A stretch of DNA of 28,022 nucleotides from an uncultured Bacteroides sp. (GTDB lineage Bacteria > Bacteroidota > Bacteroidia > Bacteroidales > Bacteroidaceae). This document shows positions 15,785 to 22,874 of the stretch, one piece after another. Both the position numbers and the translations under genes were made by a program. Each line of letters opens with the position of its first letter. The first letter of the stretch is position 1. Below the pieces are notes generated by a model. It worked only from the letters and a program-made list of their open reading frames with translations, searched no databases and had not been told where the DNA came from. The stretch is from NCBI GenBank assembly GCA_947071285.1, contig CAMTFK010000037.1, positions 1 through 28,022 of the forward strand, in the 5' to 3' direction.

Positions 15785-17068
15785 ATGGATTTAAAGGATT
15801 TTGAAATCATGGCCCCTGTCGGCTCGCGCGAATCACTTGCAGCAGCTATCCAGGCAGGAGCCGACTCTATCTATTTCGGTATTGAGAACCTGAATATGCG
15901 CGCCCGTTCAGCGAACACCTTCACCGTTGAAGATTTGCGGGAAATAGCGCAGATGTGTGACGAGCACGGGATGAAGAGCTACCTCACTGTCAATACCATT
16001 ATTTACGACCAGGACCTTGCACTGATGCGCACCATTATAGACGCTGCAAAGGCTGCCGGCATCTCTGCGGTGATTGCGGCAGACGTGGCTGTGATGAGCT
16101 ATGCGCGGCAGATAGGTCAGGAAGTGCACCTCAGCACCCAATTGAATATCTCCAATGTGGAAGCCTTGCGCTTCTATGCACAGTTTGCAGATGTGGTGGT
16201 GCTGGCACGCGAGTTGAATCTGGAGCAGGTCGCGGAGATTTACCGCCATATCTGCGAAGAGAATATCTGCGGGCCCGGTGGCGAACCTATCCGTATCGAG
16301 ATGTTCTGTCACGGTGCGCTCTGCATGGCAGTCTCCGGAAAGTGCTATCTTTCTCTGCACGAAATGAACCACTCGGCCAACCGTGGCGCTTGCATGCAAG
16401 TGTGCCGCCGCTCTTACGTGGTACGCGATAAGGAGACAGACGTGGAGCTGGAGGTGGACAACCAGTATATCATGTCGCCCAAAGACCTGAAAACCATTCA
16501 CTTCATGAACAAGATGCTGGACGCAGGTGTGCGTGTGTTCAAGATAGAAGGGCGTGCCCGCGGACCTGAGTACGTCCGCACAGTGGTGGAATGTTATAAA
16601 GAAGCCATCCGCTCTTATCTGGACGGTACATTCACGGATGAAAAGATTGCCGTCTGGGATGAACGCCTGAAGACGGTTTTCAACCGTGGCTTCTGGGACG
16701 GATACTATCTGGGACAACGTCTTGGCGAGTGGACGAAGAATTACGGTTCGGCGGCCACGGAACGTAAAATCTACGTAGGCAAAGGTATCAGGTACTTCTC
16801 TAATATCGGTGTTGCCGAGTTCTTGGTAGAAGCTGCCGAACTGAATGTGGGAGACAAGATATTGATTACGGGTCCGACTACCGGTGCGGTGTTCATGACA
16901 CTTGATGAGGCCCGCGTCAATCTGGAGCCTGTGCAAATGGTGAAGAAAGGGCAACATTTCTCGATGAAAGCGGACAAAATACGCCCCAGCGACAAGTTGT
17001 ACAAGCTGGTTTCTACAGAAGAATTGAAGAAGTTCAAGGGACTGGACATTGAAAAAAAACGGGGATGA
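15785..17068 (+). CDS. Peptidase U32 family protein, probable tRNA/RNA hydroxylation enzyme
   Basis: A 427-residue U32-family protein. The family signature is EMFCHGALCMAVSGKCYLS at residues 172-190. The TIM-barrel-like N-terminus starts MAPVGSRESLAAAIQAGAD. Cys180, Cys187, Cys203 and Cys207 are well placed to hold an iron-sulfur cluster, as shown for the relatives UbiU and UbiV. Despite the name, studied members (TrhP/YegQ, RlhA, UbiU/V) take part in hydroxylation of tRNA, rRNA or ubiquinone precursors rather than proteolysis. By length and architecture this is nearest to the TrhP/YegQ type, which makes 5-hydroxyuridine at tRNA wobble positions; I infer that role with moderate confidence. 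It heads a likely transcript with the thioesterase and dprA. The stop codon TGA is itself part of a TGACACACTT repeat word. Confidence 0.85.
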   Translation: MDLKDFEIMAPVGSRESLAAAIQAGADSIYFGIENLNMRARSANTFTVEDLREIAQMCDEHGMKSYLTVNTIIYDQDLALMRTIIDAAKAAGISAVIAADVAVMSYARQIGQEVHLSTQLNISNVEALRFYAQFADVVVLARELNLEQVAEIYRHICEENICGPGGEPIRIEMFCHGALCMAVSGKCYLSLHEMNHSANRGACMQVCRRSYVVRDKETDVELEVDNQYIMSPKDLKTIHFMNKMLDAGVRVFKIEGRARGPEYVRTVVECYKEAIRSYLDGTFTDEKIAVWDERLKTVFNRGFWDGYYLGQRLGEWTKNYGSAATERKIYVGKGIRYFSNIGVAEFLVEAAELNVGDKILITGPTTGAVFMTLDEARVNLEPVQMVKKGQHFSMKADKIRPSDKLYKLVSTEELKKFKGLDIEKKRG

Positions 17069-17176
17069 CACACTTTTGACACACTTTATAATTGTAAAGC
17101 TATACCTGTAAAATGATTCAGATAGAGTGTGTCACAAGTGTGTCATTTTCAAAGAGAGTGTGTCATAAGTGTGTCA
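17066..17176. repeat. TGACACACTT inverted word-array
   Basis: Two TGACACACTT words (17066-17075, 17077-17086) are followed after about 40 bases by four inverted copies, AGTGTGTCA, at 17126-17134, 17137-17145, 17157-17165 and 17168-17176. Copies within each pair are 11 bases apart, one DNA turn, and the two right-hand pairs are 31 apart. It fills the spacer between the U32 gene and the thioesterase and ends 13 bases before the ATG at 17190. It can fold as alternative hairpins or be a multi-site operator. Confidence 0.75.
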
Positions 17177-17189
17177 TTTAAGTTTTATT

Positions 17190-17603
17190 ATGGAAAAGTA
17201 TATCTATGAGTTGGAGATGAAGGTGCGCGATTATGAGTGCGACCTGCAAGGCATCGTGAATAATGCAAACTATCAGCATTATCTGGAACATACCAGGCAT
17301 GAGTTCCTGTTATCAACGGGCGTAAGTTTTGCCAAGCTGCACGAGCAAGGAGTAGACCCTGTGGTGGCACGCATCAATATGGCGTTTAAAACTCCGTTGA
17401 AGAGTGGCGACGAGTTTGTTTCCAAACTCTATATGAAGAAGGAAGGCATCAAGTATGTTTTCTATCAGGACATCTTCAGGAAGAGTGACAATAAAGTAGT
17501 AGTCAAGGCGGTGGTGGATACGGTCTGTCTGGTGAACGGACGTTTGAGCGACAGCGAACTGTTTGACGGCATCTTTGCACCCTACCTCACTGCTAATCAC
17601 TAA
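17190..17603 (+). CDS. Hot-dog fold acyl-CoA thioesterase (4HBT/YbgC type)
   Basis: A 137-residue protein of the 4-hydroxybenzoyl-CoA thioesterase/YbgC group, which hydrolyses acyl-CoA or acyl-ACP thioesters in the cytoplasm. The family motif is at residues 12-37, VRDYECDLQGIVNNANYQHY followed by LEHTR; D18 lines up with the catalytic aspartate of YbgC. The usual length is about 135. I chose the ATG at 17190 over an upstream GTG at 17169, because the upstream codons fall in the TGTGTCA repeat and the family starts close to the first strand (KYIYELEMKVRD). The 3' end (LTANH and stop) is encoded inside a CTAATCACT word array. The gene sits 26 bases before dprA. Substrate unknown. Confidence 0.9.
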   Translation: MEKYIYELEMKVRDYECDLQGIVNNANYQHYLEHTRHEFLLSTGVSFAKLHEQGVDPVVARINMAFKTPLKSGDEFVSKLYMKKEGIKYVFYQDIFRKSDNKVVVKAVVDTVCLVNGRLSDSELFDGIFAPYLTANH

Positions 17604-17622
17604 TCACTCACCCCTAATCACT
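17593..17622. repeat. CTAATCACT word array at the thioesterase/dprA junction
   Basis: CTAATCACT occurs at 17593-17601, 17600-17608 and 17614-17622. It is the same word as in the right arm of the array at 9916-10000, but here only one orientation is present and the conserved core is missing. It encodes the last residues and stop of the thioesterase and ends 7 bases before the dprA GTG. Confidence 0.7.
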
Positions 17623-17629
17623 CACTATC

Positions 17630-18748
17630 GTGAATAACGACGAACGTATTTGTAGTATAGCCCTCACACTTTGCCCCGGTATTGGACATATCGGGGCAAA
17701 GCGTTTAATAGAGGGTATGGGTAGTGCCGCCGAAGTCTTCAGCCGGCGTCAGGAACTGCCTGAGCTCCTTTCCTGTGTAAGTCCTGCTGTGGTTGCAGCT
17801 CTCGATAATCCCGCCGCTTTTCTGCGTGCCGAACGTGAAATGGAGTTCGTGGAAAAGAACCGGTTAACCTGTCTCACCCAGAAAGATGAAGCCTACCCTT
17901 CCCGCCTGCGCGAATGTGAGGATGCTCCGGCAGTCCTTTTCTTCAAGGGCAATACCGATTTCAACCGCCTTCGTGTAATTGATATGGTGGGCACCCGTAA
18001 TGCCACAGAATACGGCAAGCAGTTTTGTGCCGATTTCCTGCATGATTTATCGGCCCTTTGTCCGGATGTCCTGGTCGTCAGCGGTCTGGCCTATGGCATC
18101 GACATCCATGCCCATCGTGCCGCCCTTGCCAACAATCTTTCCACCGTGGCCGTTCTTGCCCACGGACTGGACCGTATTTATCCATACGTCCACCGCAAAA
18201 CCGCCGTCGATATGCTGGAAAATGGTGGACTACTCACTGAATTCCTTACCGAAACCAACCCCGACCGCCATAACTTTGTCAGCCGCAACCGCATTGTGGC
18301 GGGTATGAGTGATGCCACCATCGTTGTAGAGTCTGCCGATAAAGGCGGTTCCCTTATTACAGCAGATTTAGCCGTGGGCTATCATCGCGATTGCTTTGCC
18401 GTTCCCGGACGCATCACCGATGTTTCCTCAAAGGGTTGTAACTTGTTGATACGCGATAACAAAGCCGCCCTCATCCAGTCTGCCGAAGAGTTTGTGCAGG
18501 CTGTGGGCTGGAACGTCGAGGAGCAGTCAGCCAAGCCGGAAGGTATTCAACGTAACCTTTTCCTCGAACTGACTGACGAAGAGGAGTCCGTCGTCCGTAT
18601 TCTTTCCCGGCTGGGCGACTTGCATATCAATACGCTGGTGGTGGAAGCTGATATTCCCGTGAACCGTATGACCGGTTTGCTTTTCGAGTTAGAGATGAAA
18701 GGGGTGGTAAAGGCATTAGTGGGAGGAATGTATCATTTGTTGGCATAG
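17630..18748 (+). CDS. dprA: DNA-processing protein DprA
   Basis: This 372-residue protein binds incoming single-stranded DNA and loads RecA during natural transformation; it is also widespread in species not known to be competent. A helical N-terminal domain (about 1-75, LTLCPGIGHIGAKRLI) precedes the Rossmann-like core (about 85-290), with MVGTRNATEYG (119-129), VVSGLAYGIDIHAHRAAL (149-166), AHGLDRIYP, SRNRIVAGMSDATIVVES (218-235) and FAVPGRITDVSSKGCNLLI. The C-terminal winged helix (about 311-372) is the usual DprA extra domain. The start is GTG at 17630. It is third in the run U32, thioesterase, dprA. There is no competence gene next to it, and the gene after it is a carbohydrate regulator in AT-richer DNA, so the housekeeping block ends here. 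Confidence 0.95.
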   Translation: MNNDERICSIALTLCPGIGHIGAKRLIEGMGSAAEVFSRRQELPELLSCVSPAVVAALDNPAAFLRAEREMEFVEKNRLTCLTQKDEAYPSRLRECEDAPAVLFFKGNTDFNRLRVIDMVGTRNATEYGKQFCADFLHDLSALCPDVLVVSGLAYGIDIHAHRAALANNLSTVAVLAHGLDRIYPYVHRKTAVDMLENGGLLTEFLTETNPDRHNFVSRNRIVAGMSDATIVVESADKGGSLITADLAVGYHRDCFAVPGRITDVSSKGCNLLIRDNKAALIQSAEEFVQAVGWNVEEQSAKPEGIQRNLFLELTDEEESVVRILSRLGDLHINTLVVEADIPVNRMTGLLFELEMKGVVKALVGGMYHLLA

Positions 18749-18773
18749 GTAATACTATGAATTATTTTTTTTC

Positions 18774-18781
18774 TATTTTTG
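18774..18781 (+). promoter_or_regulatory. -7 promoter box for the HTCS gene
   Basis: TATTTTTG is an exact TAnnTTTG about 25 bases ahead of the ATG at 18806. The segment 18773-18791, reading on through GTTCCCATAAT, is nearly identical (17 of 19) to the GH95 promoter at 22830-22848. No clear -33 was found. Confidence 0.6.
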
Positions 18782-18805
18782 TTCCCATAATCAGATCACA
18801 GTGCT

Positions 18806-21800
18806 ATGAAATACTTATTCTTTTATTTGTTTCTATTCCTGGGCGAACTGACAGTTACTGCACAGCATATGTTTTTTAGGCAATTCCCTTTTTTGAACCA
18901 GTTATCTTCTAATGAAATACAAGACATTCATCAAGATAGAGAAGGGTTTCTTTGGATTGCTACAACGAATGGTTTGGCAAGATACGACGGCTATAGGCTA
19001 TTGAATTTCCGTTCCGACTATAGAAATCAGAATCTGTTGGCAGATAATGCGATTATAAATATAGATGATAATAGTTTATATGTGTGGATTGCTAGCTGGG
19101 GAGGAATAAATTTGTATGATAAACAAACGTGCCGTATTCTTCCTTTTCCAGATAAAAGATTTCAAAATCATCCTGTTAGTTATGTGGCAGTCGATCAGGC
19201 AGAAAATGTTTGGGTTGCTTCTGATGGGAGAATATACAGATGTGATTCGACTGCACATATTGTGAAAGAATATGACCTTGTAACTTCAGTAGGAAAAAAT
19301 CAAGGTGGTATACAATCCATCTATATAGATAAGAAGAACCGGATTTGGATAATAGCTACAACAGGGGTATTTGGATATGATTCAACAATGGATGCTTTTA
19401 TACATTATCCATGTCCTAAAATAGAGGCAGCAGCTTATGTTATGTATCAAGATAGTTCTGATAACTATTGGCTTGGAACATGGGGAGCTGGATTATGGCA
19501 ATTTTTCCCGGATAAGGAAGGGGAAGAGTGTTATAAGCAATATAAGGTGATTGATTCAAATATAAATTGGGCAAAATCGACAATTTATAGTATAGAGCAA
19601 GATGATACATTCGGCTATTTATGGATGCTTTCTTATGCAGGACTTTATGTATTAAAGTATACAGATGCGGGGTTATTAGAAATGGTGGATATTCACAATC
19701 TGATTGATACGCATATGATGTACACCCGCATATGTAAAGATAGAGAGGGGAATTTATGGTTAGGGTCTTACGATACAGGTTATACAATTCTTTTTAATAA
19801 TCCTAATGTGGGTAATTTCCCTTTACTCCAGCTAAAGAAAAAACTTGGTTGGGATACTAATATCTTAAATCTTTCTTTAGATAATGATAGTATCATGTGG
19901 TTTGAGCAGGATAGACACGGATTGTGTTTGTATAATTTGTCACATGATTTATTTGTTGATAGTGGTATTGGAGAGGTTAATATAATAAAGAAGTCTCTTC
20001 ATAAACCAGGAGTATGGGTTAATTCAAGAAATGAGCCGCATGTGATGAGATTGACCCAAAAAGATATGAAAGTACAAGTGGAAGAAGATATTTTTGTTGC
20101 TGAGGGGGGAGTTGGCGATTTAATTGAGGATAAGGAAGGGAACCTTTGGATATCTGTATGGTACGGTAACTTGAATGTAAAGTGTCCTGATCGTGAATCA
20201 TTAGTAGTTTCAGAGGAAAATATTCCCAGAATATCTTCTCTGGCAAGTGATATGGAGGGAAAAATTTGGGGAATATCGTATGATAGGCAGATTTATCGTT
20301 TAACTTGTACTAATAATCGTATTTTCTGCGAATTAAAAGGGGGTATTTCTGTACTTTCAGAAAAGGAAATAGTAGATGGAATTTGTTTTGATAGAGAAGG
20401 GTGCTTGTGGTTGAATACTTCTTTAGGGAGAGTTCTCAGGTCCGATAGGACAATGCAAATATTTGAAAATGTACCATTGGATAATGTGATAGATGATTGT
20501 ACAGTATTGGGAATACTATCAGACAAGGATAATGTGTGGATTATTACTAATAAAAAAGTTCTCCAGTATAATATTAATTCGCAAACTTATCTGAACTATT
20601 CTACTGCGGATGAAAATGTAATGGTAGAAGTTTTCCGATATAAGGCGGTTAGCTTAGATGGACAGGGAGGTTTGTATGTAGGTGGGCATAAGGGATTTAT
20701 ACATATTCGAACTGATAGTTCTTTATCTGTGAATGAAGTAATCTCACACTTGCATGTTACAGATATCAAAGTGGAAGATAAAAGTATCTTTTTTGATAAT
20801 GTTTCAGAGGAAAACACTATAAACCAAATTACCTTGTCTCCGAACGACAGGAATGTTGAAATATTCTTTTCTCCACTTCTGTATTCGGCGAAAACTAAAT
20901 ACCGGATGGCATATCGTTTGGAAGGTATGGATAATGATTGGATCTGGTTAGATTATGGTAAATTTTCAATTTTTTATAATCACTTGCCAAAGGGGACATA
21001 TAAACTTCATTTGAAGCTGGAGTCTGAACGGGGGGAGTGGATAAAGGATGAAGTGATATTGACCATAATCAAAGAACCTGCATATTATGAAACTTGGTTC
21101 GCTTATCTTTTGTATATTGCTCTTGTTGCGCTATGTTTCTACCTTGTTGTTTACCTTTATATCCGTCGTATGAAGTTTAAGAGTGAGATTAAATTGAAGG
21201 AAGAGCTGACACGAATGAAATTGACTTATTTTACTAATGTTTCTCATGAATTGCTAACTCCTCTTACAGTAATTTCTTGTATTACGGACTATTTTGAGCA
21301 AAAAATTCCGACTGCCCGTCAGCAATCTGTGATGCTGAGGGCGAATGTGGATAAATTGAAACGGCTGATACAACAGGTACTTGACTTTCGTAAGATGGAT
21401 ATGGGGAAGCTGAAATTGAATGTTTCAGAGGGAAATATACGAGAGTTTATAGTGAATATCTGCAAGGTTAATTTTATGCCACTTGCTCAAAAGAAAAATA
21501 TCACGTTAGAGGTTAATGTGGATATGGATGAATTATGTGGTTATGTAGACTTTGACAAATTGGATAAAATATTACATAATTTGTTGTCGAATGCTATTAA
21601 GTACACACCTGACAATAAATTCATACGTGTTAGAGTGGAAGTTGTTAATGAGGAGAAGCGTCGAATGTTAGTCGTAAAAGTGAAGGATGAAGGTATAGGA
21701 ATCTCCGCTAATGAGATAGAATATATTTTTACCCGTTTTTATAGTAACAAGAAAAATAGAAGAATTGAGTCGAATGGTATAGGGCTCTCGTTAACGAAAG

Positions 21801-22759
21801 ACTTGGTCAATATGCATCATGGCACTATAGCGGTAGAGAGTGTTTTAGGACAAGGTTCATGTTTCACGGTAAAACTTCCGATTGATAAAGAAGACTATAC
21901 TTCAGATGAGTTGCTCAATGAAACAATGGCACTACAAGCTGATATGGATGAAATAGTTGTAGATGATTATGTTTCGATCGGTGATATGGACCAGTTTACC
22001 ATTTTACTGATTGATGACAATATAGAATTATTGTCTGTTATGAAAGAGATGTTTAAGGAGCGATATAGGGTGCTGACTGCTGTAGACGGGCGGACGGCCT
22101 ATGATAAGTTGAATAACAATGAAGTGAATGTGATTATCTGTGATGTTATGTTGCCTGATGTTAACGGTTGGGAACTTTGTACCCGCATAAAAGGTGATTT
22201 ACGTTTTAATCATATTCCTGTGATTATACTTACAGCGAGGAATGGAGTTGATGATCGAATAGCAAGCTATGAAGCAGGTGCAGATGGATATATAGCCAAA
22301 CCATTTGAATTGAAGATACTTTTTGCACGAGTGGATAATTTGGTTAGGGCCTCAAAAATGCGACAAATTACTTTTCGTAAAGAAGAAAAATTGAATTTGG
22401 AAAGCCTCGCTTATCCTTCGGCAGATAAGCAATTCTTGCAGTCTATTATTGATAGTATTGAGCGACATTTGGAAGATGTAGAATACGATTTGGAACAGCT
22501 ATCAGTGGAGGTTCATATGTCCAAATCTACCCTGTACCGTAAAATTAAGTCTATGACTGGAATGACACCTCTGGACTTTGTGCGGAATATAAAAATGAAA
22601 CATGCTTGTATGATGTTACTCAGTCGGAAGCAAAATATATCTGAAATAGCTTATGCTATAGGTTTCACCTCACCCAAATATTTCAGTAAATGTTTTAAGG
22701 AAGAATTTGGAGTTACTCCAAGTGAATATTTGCAGAAACATGATGGTGTTCATGAGTAG
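18806..22759 (+). CDS. Hybrid two-component system sensor/regulator (HTCS)
   Basis: A 1,317-residue single-chain signalling protein controlling a polysaccharide utilization locus. Signal peptide about 1-19 (ending TVTA). Residues about 25-685 hold the Reg_prop repeats of two seven-bladed propellers (patterns DREGFLWIATTNGLARYDG, DREGNLWLGSYDTG, DKEGNLWISVWYG). A Y_Y_Y domain (about 688-755) follows, then one membrane segment (about 762-785). The cytoplasmic part has a HisKA box with H814 (NVSHELLTPL, with Leu where Arg is usual), a HATPase (about 912-1030; LLSNAIKY, DEGIGIS, GIGLSL), a receiver domain (about 1062-1180) with phospho-acceptor D1113, and an AraC-type DNA-binding domain (about 1225-1312). 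Known HTCS proteins bind an oligosaccharide between the propellers and activate neighbouring enzyme genes, here probably GH95 and GH2. The ligand cannot be read from the sequence. Confidence 0.95.
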   Translation: MKYLFFYLFLFLGELTVTAQHMFFRQFPFLNQLSSNEIQDIHQDREGFLWIATTNGLARYDGYRLLNFRSDYRNQNLLADNAIINIDDNSLYVWIASWGGINLYDKQTCRILPFPDKRFQNHPVSYVAVDQAENVWVASDGRIYRCDSTAHIVKEYDLVTSVGKNQGGIQSIYIDKKNRIWIIATTGVFGYDSTMDAFIHYPCPKIEAAAYVMYQDSSDNYWLGTWGAGLWQFFPDKEGEECYKQYKVIDSNINWAKSTIYSIEQDDTFGYLWMLSYAGLYVLKYTDAGLLEMVDIHNLIDTHMMYTRICKDREGNLWLGSYDTGYTILFNNPNVGNFPLLQLKKKLGWDTNILNLSLDNDSIMWFEQDRHGLCLYNLSHDLFVDSGIGEVNIIKKSLHKPGVWVNSRNEPHVMRLTQKDMKVQVEEDIFVAEGGVGDLIEDKEGNLWISVWYGNLNVKCPDRESLVVSEENIPRISSLASDMEGKIWGISYDRQIYRLTCTNNRIFCELKGGISVLSEKEIVDGICFDREGCLWLNTSLGRVLRSDRTMQIFENVPLDNVIDDCTVLGILSDKDNVWIITNKKVLQYNINSQTYLNYSTADENVMVEVFRYKAVSLDGQGGLYVGGHKGFIHIRTDSSLSVNEVISHLHVTDIKVEDKSIFFDNVSEENTINQITLSPNDRNVEIFFSPLLYSAKTKYRMAYRLEGMDNDWIWLDYGKFSIFYNHLPKGTYKLHLKLESERGEWIKDEVILTIIKEPAYYETWFAYLLYIALVALCFYLVVYLYIRRMKFKSEIKLKEELTRMKLTYFTNVSHELLTPLTVISCITDYFEQKIPTARQQSVMLRANVDKLKRLIQQVLDFRKMDMGKLKLNVSEGNIREFIVNICKVNFMPLAQKKNITLEVNVDMDELCGYVDFDKLDKILHNLLSNAIKYTPDNKFIRVRVEVVNEEKRRMLVVKVKDEGIGISANEIEYIFTRFYSNKKNRRIESNGIGLSLTKDLVNMHHGTIAVESVLGQGSCFTVKLPIDKEDYTSDELLNETMALQADMDEIVVDDYVSIGDMDQFTILLIDDNIELLSVMKEMFKERYRVLTAVDGRTAYDKLNNNEVNVIICDVMLPDVNGWELCTRIKGDLRFNHIPVIILTARNGVDDRIASYEAGADGYIAKPFELKILFARVDNLVRASKMRQITFRKEEKLNLESLAYPSADKQFLQSIIDSIERHLEDVEYDLEQLSVEVHMSKSTLYRKIKSMTGMTPLDFVRNIKMKHACMMLLSRKQNISEIAYAIGFTSPKYFSKCFKEEFGVTPSEYLQKHDGVHE

Positions 22760-22830
22760 AAAACTGCAATTGAACTATTTTGGTCCATCTTCTAACATAT
22801 AATTATCCCCTTGATTCATATTCCGAAATC

Positions 22831-22838
22831 TATCTTTG
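22831..22838 (+). promoter_or_regulatory. -7 promoter box for the GH95 gene
   Basis: TATCTTTG is an exact TAnnTTTG 36 bases ahead of the ATG at 22875. A TTG at 22811-22813 is 17 bases upstream, slightly close for a -33. The box sits in a 19-base block nearly identical to the HTCS promoter. Confidence 0.65.
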
Positions 22839-22874
22839 TTCCCAAAATTTTAGGAATAATAAAAAGGGAATATT

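Noticed and set aside
15908..17071. A 387-codon minus-strand frame over the U32 gene
   Set aside because: Translation is His/Val/Arg-rich without a recognisable domain and is the reverse of well-conserved U32 codons.
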